A DNA stretch of 64,000 nt from Paramicrobacterium fandaimingii (GCF_011751745.2 NZ_CP061170.1:62001-126000); one strand, 5' to 3'; shown: positions 8,520 to 18,469, counted from the first letter of the stretch. Translations and numbers: made by a program. Notes: generated by a model not told the origin, from the letters alone.

Positions 8520-9137
8520 ATGACGAGCTCGGCAGAATCGACGACGCAGGCCGCTCCGGTGCAGGGACGCGACATCGGGTCGCAGATCAGCGGTGTGTTC
8601 GGAACCGTGTTCGTGTGGGTGAACTCGGGAGGTTTGCCGACCGCTGTGCGCATAGCATGTGTGCTTGCCGCGTGTGCTGCTTTCGTTGTGATCCTTGTGC
8701 TGAGCCTTCGCAGCTACAGGGCTCAGCGCCTGGACGCTTCCCCCGCGGCCGAAGCGGGGGCTGGCGCACGGAGCAAGGGCGAAAGGCAGGCCGGCCCATT
8801 CACCCGCGCGTATTGGATCATCGTGTTCATCGAGATGATCGCACTTTTCGGCGGCGGCCGACTCATCACGAGAGTGTGGGGGCATTCGGAGCTCGGCGTC
8901 GCCTGGGTCGCGTTCGTTGTAGGCACGCACTTCTTCGCCCTCGCGCATATCTTTCGACTCGCGCGTTTTCACCTTTTAGGTGCGATCGTTACCGTGCTCG
9001 GGCTGGCCGGCTTTGCTCTCTGGCTCGCTGATGCTCTCGGTGCCATCGCGATCGTCAGCGGCGTAGCATCCGGATTCGCTCTGCTTGCCTTCGGATTGTG
9101 GGCGTACGCGCCAAAGCGAACGCAGCCTTCCGCCTGA
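8520..9137 (+). CDS. Integral membrane protein of unknown function
   Basis: A 205-residue protein with about six hydrophobic segments after a 35-residue polar N-terminus. One starts near residue 42 (AVRIACVLAACAAFVVILVL), others near 100 and 130 (GVAWVAFVVGTHFFALAHIF) and two or three in the C-terminal 70 residues. The ATG at 8520 has an AGGGGG ribosome-binding site; the frame is open far upstream, but that part overlaps the divergent TetR gene. I do not recognise a family. The paired TetR and operator suggest inducible expression, for example in response to a toxic compound. Confidence 0.7.
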   Translation: MTSSAESTTQAAPVQGRDIGSQISGVFGTVFVWVNSGGLPTAVRIACVLAACAAFVVILVLSLRSYRAQRLDASPAAEAGAGARSKGERQAGPFTRAYWIIVFIEMIALFGGGRLITRVWGHSELGVAWVAFVVGTHFFALAHIFRLARFHLLGAIVTVLGLAGFALWLADALGAIAIVSGVASGFALLAFGLWAYAPKRTQPSA

Positions 9138-9152
9138 CGGCAGAAGGCTGCG
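9121..9152. terminator. Bidirectional hairpin terminator
   Basis: CGCAGCCTTC (9121-9130) pairs exactly with GAAGGCTGCG (9143-9152). The stem overlaps the stop codon of the plus-strand membrane protein and lies before the end of the minus-strand gene. Confidence 0.6.
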
Positions 9153-9165
9153 ATTCGACGCGGCT

Positions 9166-9564
9166 TCAGAACCCGGCGACGCCGGCCTCGGCAACCGTCT
9201 GGTCTTGATCTCCAGAGCCGCCACTGACGCCCACGGCACCGACAACGGCACCATCGCGCGTCAGCGGAATGCCACCGGCGAAGATCGCCACCTTTCCGTT
9301 GTTCGTTGCATGGATGCCGAAGAACTGCTGCGTTGGCTGGGAGTTCTCGCCGAGATCTTTCGTGGCGATGTCAAACGCTCTCGACGTCCAGGCCTTGCTG
9401 ATCGAGATATCGACGCTGCCGATCCACGCTCCGTCTTGGCGCACGTGGGCGACGAGGTTTCCCCCGGCATCGACGACCGCGATGTTCATCGGCTGGCCGA
9501 TTTCGTCTGCGCTCCGCTCGGCGGCGGCGATGACACGACGAGCATCTTCGAGAGTGACTGTCAT
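9166..9564 (-). CDS. GlcG/HbpS family heme-binding-like protein
   Basis: A 132-residue protein of the GlcG/HbpS (DUF336) family. It shows the family's N-terminal LEDARRVIAAAE helix, PMNIAVVDAGGNLVAH strand pair, and Gly-rich GAVVGAVGVSGGSGDQD segment near the C-terminus. HbpS in Streptomyces binds heme and senses redox stress, while GlcG-type members have no firm role. There is no signal peptide, so a cytoplasmic location is likely. The ATG at 9564 has a GGAG site 7 bp upstream; another ATG two codons earlier is less well spaced. It lies 35 bp downstream of fdhA and is probably cotranscribed. Confidence 0.85.
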   Translation of the reverse strand: MTVTLEDARRVIAAAERSADEIGQPMNIAVVDAGGNLVAHVRQDGAWIGSVDISISKAWTSRAFDIATKDLGENSQPTQQFFGIHATNNGKVAIFAGGIPLTRDGAVVGAVGVSGGSGDQDQTVAEAGVAGF

Positions 9565-9599
9565 GGGCATTCTCCGTTCTGTTGTTGGTTGAAGACGGG

Positions 9600-10820
9600 T
9601 CAGGATGTCTTGATGTACCCGTTGGGGTTGAGCACGTACTTCTGTGCTGCCCCCTGGTCGAACTCGGCGTAGCCGCGAGGTGCGTCTTCGAGCGAGATCG
9701 GGGTTGCCTTCACTGCCTTGGCGATCTGCACCTTGTCGTGAAGGATCGCCATCATCAGCTGCCTGTTGTATTTCATCACCGGGCACTGACCCGTTGTGAA
9801 CGACAGCGACTTCGCCCAACCGAGGCCGAGCCGCAACGACAGCGAGCCCTGCTGAGCTGCCTCGTCAACGCCGCCCGGGTCGCCCGTGACATAGAGCCCT
9901 GGGATGCCGAGGGCACCACCGGCCGCCGTCACGTCGAACAGCGAGTTGAGCACCGTCGCCGGAGCTTCATGCTCCGAATCGGCACCATGCCCGCGTGCTT
10001 CAAAGCCCACGGCGTCGACGGCGGCATCCACCTCGGGGAACCCGAGAATCTGCTCGATCTGGTCTTTCGGGTCACCCTTCGAAATGTCAACGGTCTCGCA
10101 TCCGAACGACCGCGCCTGCGCAAGCCTGTCGGCATTGAGATCTCCGACAATCACGGCTGCGGCACCGAGAAGCTGGGCGCCGACGGCGGCCGCAAGTCCC
10201 ACGGGTCCCGCACCGGCGATGTACACAGTCGACCCCGGCCCAACCCCGGCCGTGTAGGCACCGTGGAATCCCGTTGGAAAGATGTCAGACAGCATCGTCA
10301 GGTCGAGAATCTTCTCGAGAGCCTGGTCGCGGTCGGGAAACTTCAGCAGGTTCCAATCGGCGTAGGGCACGAGCACGAATTCGGCTTGCCCACCGACCCA
10401 TCCGCCCATATCGACGTAGCCGTACGCGCTACCAGGCCGGTCGGGATTGACGTTGAGGCAGATTCCGGTCTTGCCCTCCTTGCAGTTGCGGCACCGTCCG
10501 CACGCGATGTTGAAGGGGACAGACACGATGTCACCGACCTTGATGAACTCGACGCCCGGGCCGACTTCAACCACCTCTCCGGTGATCTCGTGCCCGAGAA
10601 TGAGCCCTTCGGGCGCTGTTGTGCGCCCTCGGACCATGTGCTGGTCAGACCCGCAGATATTTGTGGCCACCGTGCGAAGAATGGCACCGTGGGGAACCTT
10701 GCGTCCCACATTCGCGGGATTGACGCCCGGGCCGTCCTTCAGCTCGAACGTGGGGTAGGGAGTGTCGACGACCTCGACGGTTCCCTTTCCTTTGTACGCT
10801 ACCGCGCGATTTTCAGTCAT
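9600..10820 (-). CDS. fdhA: Glutathione-independent formaldehyde dehydrogenase
   Basis: A 406-residue zinc-containing medium-chain dehydrogenase of the Pseudomonas putida PFDH type (formaldehyde + NAD to formate), cytoplasmic. Catalytic zinc residues are C56, H77 and D179 (LSDIFPTG). The structural zinc lobe is C107, C110, C113 and C121. The NAD motif GAGPVGLA starts near residue 203. The length matches the family. The start at 10820 has GGAG 6 bp upstream; an ATG one codon earlier is only 3 bp from it. It heads a two-gene unit with the GlcG-like gene and is divergent from an HATPase-LuxR regulator that may sense formaldehyde or redox stress. Confidence 0.93.
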   Translation of the reverse strand: MTENRAVAYKGKGTVEVVDTPYPTFELKDGPGVNPANVGRKVPHGAILRTVATNICGSDQHMVRGRTTAPEGLILGHEITGEVVEVGPGVEFIKVGDIVSVPFNIACGRCRNCKEGKTGICLNVNPDRPGSAYGYVDMGGWVGGQAEFVLVPYADWNLLKFPDRDQALEKILDLTMLSDIFPTGFHGAYTAGVGPGSTVYIAGAGPVGLAAAVGAQLLGAAAVIVGDLNADRLAQARSFGCETVDISKGDPKDQIEQILGFPEVDAAVDAVGFEARGHGADSEHEAPATVLNSLFDVTAAGGALGIPGLYVTGDPGGVDEAAQQGSLSLRLGLGWAKSLSFTTGQCPVMKYNRQLMMAILHDKVQIAKAVKATPISLEDAPRGYAEFDQGAAQKYVLNPNGYIKTS

Positions 10821-10959
10821 CATTGACTCCTTGGCATTGCACTGGATCGAGGTGGCGATTGCCACTTACTTGAGCATCTCCCGCGCTTTCGTATAGGTCA
10901 ATGACCCCATCGGGCGAGACGACCTACCTGTTCGAGTAGCGCTTGCTACGCTCGGCACT

Positions 10960-12213
10960 ATGGCAATGGTGCAGCCGAACGGCTCGTTCCTTCGGGGACT
11001 GGTTGGTCTGATGAGTGTTCCCGCGCGCGACATTCCGCGCGAGCTGTCAACGCTGCTGGCACCACATCTCGCGCATTCGGCGCTGATCATACTGACGGCA
11101 GACGCGGCAGGCGGTCAGCGGCAGGAGGTCGGCGATGCGGCTTTCGTCGAGGGGGTCACCGCTCTTGACCTCGACCAGATTCGTCGCGACGCCCCAAAAG
11201 TGGAGGCCGTTCAGAGGACGGCATTGCACATCGGCGACGGCCTGAGGCCCACCCTTCACGCGCACGCCCGCAATGGTGCTCTTCTTCTGCTCGCCGATCC
11301 GGGCCCCCAAGACGTCGATGACCTTGTGCTGTCGACGTGGAACATTGTTGCGCTCTACCTGCAGAAGCGTGCAGACGAAGGGTCACCGCGATACCTGCAG
11401 CACGCCCGCGCGGCGGCGGGCATGAGGATGGATGCGCTCACGGAACTCGCTGACGAATACTCGACGACGCTGGAGTCGGTGTTGGCGACGCTGCGCTCCT
11501 CCCGTCTTGACGACACGACTGCTCGCACGCGGGCAATCACCCTCGCGTCGGGAGGGCTTGTGCACCTTCGAACGGCGACAGACAGGGCTCGCACGTTCAC
11601 CGAAGAGCCCGTCACGACGGCGTTTGCTCGTTTGCAAGACGACCTGAGGCCGATTACGCGCTACCGCGACACCGACGTGCAGTTCATCGAGCCGCCGGTC
11701 GACGGGCGACCTTTGCCCGGAGAGGTCGCTCATGGTGCGCGCGCCGTCGTGCGCGGCACGATCCTTGCGCTGACCGATCTTCCTGACGTCTCAAAGGTGC
11801 GCGTGCAGTGGGATTGCGATGGCGCGAACCTCCTCATGAACGTGCGCGACGACGGGAAAGGCGATCACTCTGAGTCGAGCGTCTTGCTGCGCTTCGTGCG
11901 TGAACGCGTGCGCGCTCTCGATGGACACATCGCCGTTGACGCGACGCCGGGGTGGGGAACCGAGATGGCCATCGTCATTCCGCTCGACCCTCCGAGTTCG
12001 GTCATCGTCACTTCTGCAATGGCGAATCTGAGTCCGCGAGAGATTCAGGTGATTGAGCTGCTTGCTTCCGGTTACCGCAATCGCCTGATCGCGGAGCGAC
12101 TGGGCATCAGTGAGAACACGGTGAAATTTCACGTCTCGCGAATTCTTCGCAAGCTGGGAGCGGCATCGCGTTCTGAGGCGATCTCAATCCTTTACGCCGA
12201 TCACCGAGGGTGA
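10960..12213 (+). CDS. One-protein regulator: HATPase-like domain fused to LuxR HTH
   Basis: A 417-residue cytoplasmic protein. The N-terminal 130 residues resemble a GAF-like sensor. Residues about 140-330 resemble a histidine-kinase core without a clear phosphoacceptor His, with an ATPase G1-like NVRDDGKG and a G2-like TPGWGTEMAIVIPL. The last 65 residues are a LuxR helix-turn-helix (LSPREIQVIELLASGYRNRL). This combines sensor ATPase and output domain in one chain, with no receiver. It is divergent from fdhA, making that operon the obvious candidate target. It ends in a hairpin with the convergent ArsR gene. Confidence 0.8.
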   Translation: MAMVQPNGSFLRGLVGLMSVPARDIPRELSTLLAPHLAHSALIILTADAAGGQRQEVGDAAFVEGVTALDLDQIRRDAPKVEAVQRTALHIGDGLRPTLHAHARNGALLLLADPGPQDVDDLVLSTWNIVALYLQKRADEGSPRYLQHARAAAGMRMDALTELADEYSTTLESVLATLRSSRLDDTTARTRAITLASGGLVHLRTATDRARTFTEEPVTTAFARLQDDLRPITRYRDTDVQFIEPPVDGRPLPGEVAHGARAVVRGTILALTDLPDVSKVRVQWDCDGANLLMNVRDDGKGDHSESSVLLRFVRERVRALDGHIAVDATPGWGTEMAIVIPLDPPSSVIVTSAMANLSPREIQVIELLASGYRNRLIAERLGISENTVKFHVSRILRKLGAASRSEAISILYADHRG

Positions 12214-12216
12214 TCG
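12198..12216. terminator. Short bidirectional hairpin
   Basis: CGATCACC (12198-12205) and GGTGATCG (12209-12216) form a perfect stem with a 3-nt GAG loop. It spans the LuxR-type gene's stop codon, between convergent genes. Confidence 0.5.
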
Positions 12217-12234
12217 TGTGCTCTGCGGTGGCGA

Positions 12235-12855
12235 TCATTCGGGCGCCGGTGCCTCAGTCTCGGGCAAGAGCGAGAAGAAGGCGCGGCTCAACCGCCGTTC
12301 GGGCCCGGCCTCGTTGCGCCACCCCGTTCTGAGAAGTTCAAGCTCTGCGCGCTGCAGTGCTCGCGCATAGACCGCCGCTTCGTCGTCGGTGAGCCAGAGC
12401 GTCGCCTCGCTGATGCCCACGTAGCTCGTGGTGTCCGCGACTTCTTTCGAACGGATCGCCTGGAGGCGTGCGCGCAGCTCTGAGACGGCAATGCTCGTGA
12501 GAGCATCCTGTGCCTCCCACACGCCTTCGGCCTCGCTGCCGTGAATGAAGATCGTCGTGCCCGACGCGCGCCACGGTCGGGTCCGCGAGTCGCCCTCGGT
12601 CGGCTCGGCGCGCTGCACCAGCCCTGCCTTCTGCAGGGCCCGCAGGTGGTAGCTCATCGCACTGGGTGTGAGCCCGGTCAGCTCGGAGAGCTCCGTTGAG
12701 GTGTGCGTCTGCTGATCGGCGAAGAGCAGATTAACGACGCGTTGGCGTGCCGGGTGGGCCAACGCGCGAATCGCTTCGGCGTCGCGCAGGTGGATCGGGA
12801 CACTCGGGACGCCGGTCTCGGCGGCGAGCTCGGCTTCGATGTCGTTCCGGGTCAT
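12235..12855 (-). CDS. ArsR-type winged-helix transcriptional regulator
   Basis: A 206-residue regulator. Residues about 28-100 form a winged HTH (ALAHPARQRVVNLLFA, then LTGLTPSAMSYHLRALQKAGLV). A C-terminal region of about 100 residues follows (GSEAEGVWEAQDALTSI and later SEATLWLTDDEAAVYARAL), which is usual for the HTH_20 subgroup that represses divergent genes. There is no Cys metal site in the HTH, so it is probably not a metal sensor. It is transcribed away from a small gene whose promoter is covered by overlapping palindromes and is very likely that gene's repressor. Confidence 0.88.
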   Translation of the reverse strand: MTRNDIEAELAAETGVPSVPIHLRDAEAIRALAHPARQRVVNLLFADQQTHTSTELSELTGLTPSAMSYHLRALQKAGLVQRAEPTEGDSRTRPWRASGTTIFIHGSEAEGVWEAQDALTSIAVSELRARLQAIRSKEVADTTSYVGISEATLWLTDDEAAVYARALQRAELELLRTGWRNEAGPERRLSRAFFSLLPETEAPAPE

Positions 12856-12888
12856 AGGCAGAGTCTACGCGAGATATGAAAATATCCC

Positions 12889-12916
12889 TTGACATCTCAA
12901 TTGTGAAGCGTATGCT
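12889..12916 (+). promoter_or_regulatory. Sigma-70-type promoter of the small gene at 12962
   Basis: A consensus -35 TTGACA (12889-12894) is followed after 16 bp by a -10 TATGCT (12911-12916). The -10 lies inside the palindromic operator cluster, so repressor binding would block RNA polymerase. Confidence 0.7.
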
Positions 12917-12931
12917 TCAGATATCTGAAGC
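12904..12931. promoter_or_regulatory. Overlapping palindromic operators (three TGAAGC half-sites)
   Basis: TGAAGC-GTAT-GCTTCA (12904-12919) overlaps the perfect palindrome GCTTCAGATATCTGAAGC (12914-12931). The central GCTTCA half-site is shared, so one dimer may exclude the other or two may bind on adjacent faces. The cluster sits on the -10 region, 48 bp from the ArsR start. Confidence 0.75.
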
Positions 12932-12961
12932 AACCCTTTCACAATCGAGCAGGTGGGATTC

Positions 12962-13216
12962 ATGGATCAGTTCAGCCTTTACGCCATCGAGCGTCACGGG
13001 GCATCGGCACTCCCGGGTTTCACCGAACACAGCATGCCCGGAACGCGTCGCTATGAGGAATGGGCACGAGTAGACCGGATGCTGCGCGTCGCACGTGAGC
13101 ACTCAACGGCCCGGCGCCTTGAGCGCAGACGGCGTCGGCTGCAGCGTCGGCTCGCCTCGGTGAACGAGCGGATCGAGGCGCATTCGTGCACGGCTCCCGC
13201 CGTTGCGGGTAGTTGA
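12962..13216 (+). CDS. Small Arg-rich protein of unknown function
   Basis: An 84-residue protein with a strong promoter and an AGGTGGG ribosome-binding site before the ATG at 12962. The N-terminal half is mixed (MDQFSLYAIERHGASALPGF). Residues about 45-72 are a very basic amphipathic helix (RRLERRRRRLQRRLASVNER) that could bind nucleic acid or be a coiled coil. There is no membrane segment or signal peptide. The divergent ArsR-type repressor and tandem operators show that its expression is tightly controlled. The usual partner of this kind of repressor is an efflux gene, which is absent here. I recognise no family. Confidence 0.65.
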   Translation: MDQFSLYAIERHGASALPGFTEHSMPGTRRYEEWARVDRMLRVAREHSTARRLERRRRRLQRRLASVNERIEAHSCTAPAVAGS

Positions 13217-13217
13217 C

Positions 13218-13244
13218 CTGAGAGCGCTGTGTTTATGCGCTCAG
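13218..13244. terminator. Hairpin between convergent genes
   Basis: CTGAGAGCGC (13218-13227) pairs with GCGCTCAG (13237-13244) with a bulge. It lies between the small gene and the ABC ATPase reading frame and covers the latter's stop codon. Confidence 0.45.
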
Positions 13245-14056
13245 TGCTGCTGCAGCATCCGGATCGAACGTGCGGCGCACGGCTCGGGCGCTCCACCGCC
13301 CGTCATTCTTGCCCACGCGGATCGGGTGCGCGAATGCGTGCGAGATCGTCTCTGATGTGATGACGTCGTCGGCGAGCCCCGACGCGACACTGGCTCCCTC
13401 GGCAATGACGAGAGCATGTGTCGTCGATACGGGAAGCTCCTCGAGGTGGTGGGTGACGAGAACCGTCGCGACGTTTGGGGCAGAGACAGCGAAATCGTCG
13501 ATGGTCTCGAGAAGCTGCTCGCGCGCAGCCACGTCGAGTCCTGTTGTCGGCTCGTCGAGAAGAAGCAGCTTCGGCTGTGCGACCAAGGCGCGAGCAATGA
13601 GCGCGCGGCCACGTTCCCCCTGAGAGAGCGTTGGCCACAGTGCGTCGGAGCGTGACGAGAGGCCGACCTGGTCGATGAGTGCCCGAGCACGTGCTGTCTC
13701 ATCCGCGGTGGGCTCCCACGCATCGGCAGCTCGATGGTACCGGTGAGGCCGGTGAGCACGACGTCAACGACAGAGAGCGGAGAGCGAACCGGATGCCGCG
13801 GGTCGACGTGCCCGATGCCACGTCGCAGCTCCTGCATGTCGACCCGGCCCAGACGTTCGCCAAGAATCTCGACGACACCGGCGGTGGGGTGCGTTCGAGC
13901 GCCGCAGAACCCGAGCATCGTCGACTTGCCCGCTCCATTGGGTCCGAGCAGCGCCCAGTGCTCGCCTGCTTGCACGGTAAACGAAATATCGGAGAGAATA
14001 CGATTGCCATTGCGTGAGAACGAGACGTTGCTCAGGTCGATGACGGCGCTGGTCAT
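13233..14056 (-). pseudogene. ABC transporter ATP-binding protein, broken by a -1 frameshift
   Basis: This is an ABC ATPase of the YlmA/ModF-like type whose two halves lie in different frames. The first half, from the ATG at 14056 with an AAGGAG site, has Walker A GPNGAGKST and runs to LTGTIELP. The second half continues in the other frame with DAWEPTADET, the signature LSQGERGR, Walker B LLLLDEPTTG and switch VLVTHHLEEL, ending at 13233. One base is missing near 13725-13726; restoring it gives a normal protein of about 274 residues. It may be a real null allele or an assembly error. The intact signature and Walker B argue that any inactivation is recent. No permease is adjacent. Confidence 0.75.
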
Positions 14057-14083
14057 TCGAAACGCTCCTTCATGACGGGCTGA

Positions 14084-15682
<1,599 letters not shown>

Positions 15683-15714
15683 GCGGATGCTGTCACGCAG
15701 CGCCACACATCATG

Positions 15715-15748
15715 CAGCGCCCCGGAGACTGATGTCGCCGGGGCGCTG
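15715..15748. terminator. Bidirectional hairpin terminator
   Basis: CAGCGCCCCGG (15715-15725) pairs exactly with CCGGGGCGCTG (15738-15748). It lies between the convergent hydrolase and quinone reductase genes. Confidence 0.75.
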
Positions 15749-15762
15749 TTCGTGCGGCGTAC

Positions 15763-16734
15763 CTATCGCGCGGAAACAGCGAGCACCTGCTTGCCGCGGA
15801 CGCCGCCTGCCGCGAGTGCGCGGTGCGCATCTGCAATGTCCTCGAGCGAACGCACCGTATCGACAACGGGACGCACCGCCCCTGCATCGACAAGCTCTGC
15901 GAGGAGGCGAAGGTTCGCGGCGCTCGGCTTTCCCCGGAAGAAGCGGATGCGTCGAGGACCGTGCACCGTCGACAGCGCAACGTATCCGATGCTCCGGAAC
16001 AGGTGGGTGAAGTCGAGTGCCACGGCGATCATGCGGCCGCGACGAGCAAGCAGCCGACGTGAGCGGTGCAGATCCCTTCCGACCGTATCGACGATGACGT
16101 CGAAGCGCCCGTCGGGCAGCGAACCGTCGCGAGAATAGTCGTGCACGTGCTCCGCACCGAGTTCTGCGACGAACTCACGAGTGCGTGGGCCCGTGACGCC
16201 GGTCACCTGGGCACCCAGATGTCGTCCGATCTGCACGGCTACACTCCCCACGCCACCGTTCGCTCCACGCACGAGCAGGCTCTCACCCGTGGCCAGCTCG
16301 GCTTTCTCGCGGAGCGCGATGAGTGCGGTAAGGCCACCGGTCAGCATGCTTACCGCCTCCGTTGACGACACCGATTCAGGGGCGTGCGCGATCGCACGTG
16401 CGGGGGCGGCGACGTATTCGGCGGCCGCTCCGAGGGTGTCGTCGGGGAGCACTCCCCAGACACGGTCGCCGACCGCGTACGTGTCGACGCCCGTTCCGAC
16501 CTGGGCGACTTCCCCCGTGAAGTCGATGCCCATGCGCTGAGGAAACTTCTTGCCTGTGATGAGGGACGTTCGGCCTTCGCGTGTGAACAGTTCGCCGCCG
16601 TTGACCGTTGTCGCGGCGACCCGTACGAGAACCTCGCCGTCGGACACCGTGGGGTGGGGAACGTCGATGACCTTCAGCATCTCGGGTGAGCCGAAAGCGG
16701 TCAGCACAGCGGCGCGCATCGTCCCTGTAGGCAT
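15763..16734 (-). CDS. Zinc-less NADP-dependent quinone oxidoreductase-like protein
   Basis: A 323-residue medium-chain dehydrogenase of the quinone oxidoreductase group. The N-terminal catalytic fold (MRAAVLTAFGSPEMLKVID) is followed by a nucleotide-binding domain with GANGGVGSVAVQ near residue 147. No structural zinc Cys cluster is present. It probably reduces quinones or enones with NADPH in the cytoplasm. The start at 16734 is two residues longer than the common MRAAV form (a second ATG is at 16719). It is divergent from a TetR gene, its likely regulator. Confidence 0.88.
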   Translation of the reverse strand: MPTGTMRAAVLTAFGSPEMLKVIDVPHPTVSDGEVLVRVAATTVNGGELFTREGRTSLITGKKFPQRMGIDFTGEVAQVGTGVDTYAVGDRVWGVLPDDTLGAAAEYVAAPARAIAHAPESVSSTEAVSMLTGGLTALIALREKAELATGESLLVRGANGGVGSVAVQIGRHLGAQVTGVTGPRTREFVAELGAEHVHDYSRDGSLPDGRFDVIVDTVGRDLHRSRRLLARRGRMIAVALDFTHLFRSIGYVALSTVHGPRRIRFFRGKPSAANLRLLAELVDAGAVRPVVDTVRSLEDIADAHRALAAGGVRGKQVLAVSAR

Positions 16735-16829
16735 GTCATACTCCGATCGTCAGTGCGACGTGTTTCGCCGCTGTCGAGCACAACCGGCGAAACGGAGGAG
16801 CGATTCCGCTTTGGCGTAAAGTGAGAGCC

Positions 16830-17522
16830 ATGTCGGCATCCCGCTCTCACAACACAGCATCCGGTCGCCTCGACGACGGCGCGGACCAGGCGGATAACCG
16901 GATGCTGCGCGCCGACGCCGAGCGCAATAAAGTACGCATTCTCGCCGCAGCTCGCGAGCTGTTCGCGCGCGACGGCATCGACGTTCCTCTCGCTTCGATC
17001 GCCCAGCAGGCGGGCGTGGGCGTCGCCACTCTGTACCGCCGCTTTCCGACGCGAAACGACCTGATCTCTGCGGCGTTCGTTGAGGAAAGCAAACGGTGTG
17101 TCGACGTCGTGCAGCGGAGCCTCGATGATTCCGATCCGTGGCATGGCATCTGCGTTCTTGTCTCAACGGTGTGCAGCATGCAGGCGGTGGATCAGGGGTT
17201 CAACCGTGTTCTTGCGTCGCACTTGCCCGGCCTCACCGACGACGAGCAGAGCGACTACCTCTTCGCCCTGGAGTCCCTCGATCGGCTTGTCAAGGCCGCG
17301 CACGCGGAGAGGCAGCTGCGCCCCGGCATCACGGGCACCGACATTCTGCTCATCGTGTTGGCAAACAGCGGTGTTGTGAGCCGAGATCCGCGTCGCTCGC
17401 TCGCCGCATCCCGTCGTCTCGTTGCCCACCTTCTGACGGCGATCGGGGCCGCTGACGTCGCCCTGCCCCATGCTGTCGGGGAGACAGGTCTTGATGAACT
17501 CCTTCGTGAACGACTCGGATGA
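16830..17522 (+). CDS. TetR family transcriptional regulator
   Basis: A 230-residue TetR protein with an N-terminal extension of about 25 polar residues before the HTH (AERNKVRILAAARELFARDG, then AGVGVATLYRRFPTRNDLI). The C-terminal domain is of the SbtR-like type common in actinobacteria, with a DEQSDYLFALESLDRLV region. The ATG at 16830 is preferred over the in-frame GTG at 16821. It is divergent from the quinone oxidoreductase; the 95-bp intergenic region shows only an imperfect AAACGGA/TCCGCTTT repeat. Confidence 0.88.
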   Translation: MSASRSHNTASGRLDDGADQADNRMLRADAERNKVRILAAARELFARDGIDVPLASIAQQAGVGVATLYRRFPTRNDLISAAFVEESKRCVDVVQRSLDDSDPWHGICVLVSTVCSMQAVDQGFNRVLASHLPGLTDDEQSDYLFALESLDRLVKAAHAERQLRPGITGTDILLIVLANSGVVSRDPRRSLAASRRLVAHLLTAIGAADVALPHAVGETGLDELLRERLG

Positions 17523-17625
17523 GGTGGTTGCACTCCCGGGGCGCTTTTCTGCCGCATCCTGCGCACGGGTATCAGCCAGGCAGCATCGGTCGGGCGACAC
17601 CAGCCGAGGCGCATAGGCTGTGCCC

Positions 17626-17931
17626 ATGACCTCTGAGCGGGCTTCCGCGCCGCGGCGCATCACACTCACCCTCCGCCGCCCCTGGCCGGGATGGCACCCA
17701 CGACCCACTGTCGTCTTCGCCGGGCGCGGCCAGCCGGCGCAGTGGGGCACCGGCACATGGCAGCTGCCTGACGGCGATGCGACGATCAGCGTCTTTCTGT
17801 ACAACCGGCTGTGGCGATACGGAGAGGCCGCGCTCGAGCTCAACGCTGACGCGCACGTGGATGCTGTGGAGTACAGCGCTCCGGTGCTGCCGTTTCTGCC
17901 GGGCAGGCTTCGTGCGGTGACGCCCGCCTGA
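17626..17931 (+). CDS. Small hypothetical protein
   Basis: A 101-residue protein with a basic N-terminus (ASAPRRITLTLRRPWPGWHP) and a middle containing a WGTGTWQLPDGD turn and a YNRLWRYGEA stretch. It has no membrane helix or signal peptide, and I do not recognise a family. Codon usage looks like that of its neighbours. It is monocistronic; upstream ends the TetR gene and downstream begins a Nudix gene after 90 bp. The GTG two codons upstream is an alternative start. Confidence 0.6.
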   Translation: MTSERASAPRRITLTLRRPWPGWHPRPTVVFAGRGQPAQWGTGTWQLPDGDATISVFLYNRLWRYGEAALELNADAHVDAVEYSAPVLPFLPGRLRAVTPA

Positions 17932-18021
17932 GTAGCGCTGCCCGAAAACCCCTCCTCAGCGTGGAACCTTCGCCGACACCGGGCCGCTGCTGGGCAGCAT
18001 CCAGCTTGTTAGGGTTTCGAC

Positions 18022-18444
18022 ATGGGCATGGACATGCGCGTCGCCGCGTACGGAGTCATCATCGATGACGGGCGGATGCTGCTGTCGCACTGGAACGAGG
18101 GCGGCCGCCAGGCGTGGACGCTGCCCGGGGGTGGGTTGGAGCCAGGCGAAGATCCCGCGGAGGCCGCGGTGCGCGAGATTCGTGAGGAGACCGGTTACGA
18201 CGCTGAACTCGACGAGACTCTCGGAGTTGACTCGATTGTGATTCCGACGGTTGCGCGCTTCGCATCAGGCTCGCGCCGACCGCTGCAGGCGCTGCGCATC
18301 GTGTACCGCGCCCACATCACCGGCGGGACGCTGGAGTACGAGGTCGACGGCTCAACGGACTACGCCGAGTGGCACAATCTCGACGACGTGGAGTCGCTGC
18401 ACCGGGTCGACTTGGTGAATGTCGCACTGAGGATGCTGCGCTGA
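18022..18444 (+). CDS. NUDIX hydrolase
   Basis: A 140-residue Nudix pyrophosphohydrolase. The Nudix box begins at about residue 36 (GGGLEPGEDPAEAAVREI) and ends in REETGYD, with the metal-binding REIREE core intact. It hydrolyses a nucleoside diphosphate linked to another group; candidates are oxidised nucleotides, ADP-ribose or NADH, and the substrate cannot be told from sequence. It is cytoplasmic and followed by a terminator. Confidence 0.92.
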   Translation: MGMDMRVAAYGVIIDDGRMLLSHWNEGGRQAWTLPGGGLEPGEDPAEAAVREIREETGYDAELDETLGVDSIVIPTVARFASGSRRPLQALRIVYRAHITGGTLEYEVDGSTDYAEWHNLDDVESLHRVDLVNVALRMLR

Positions 18445-18469
18445 CGCGGACTGCGTTCACATGTCAAAA

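Noticed and set aside
9582..10826. A 414-codon open frame on the plus strand
   Set aside because: It is the complement of fdhA, which has complete zinc and NAD motifs; the plus frame has none.
13233..14056. Programmed ribosomal frameshift in the ABC ATPase gene
   Set aside because: No slippery heptamer or downstream pseudoknot is evident; a deletion or sequencing error explains it better.
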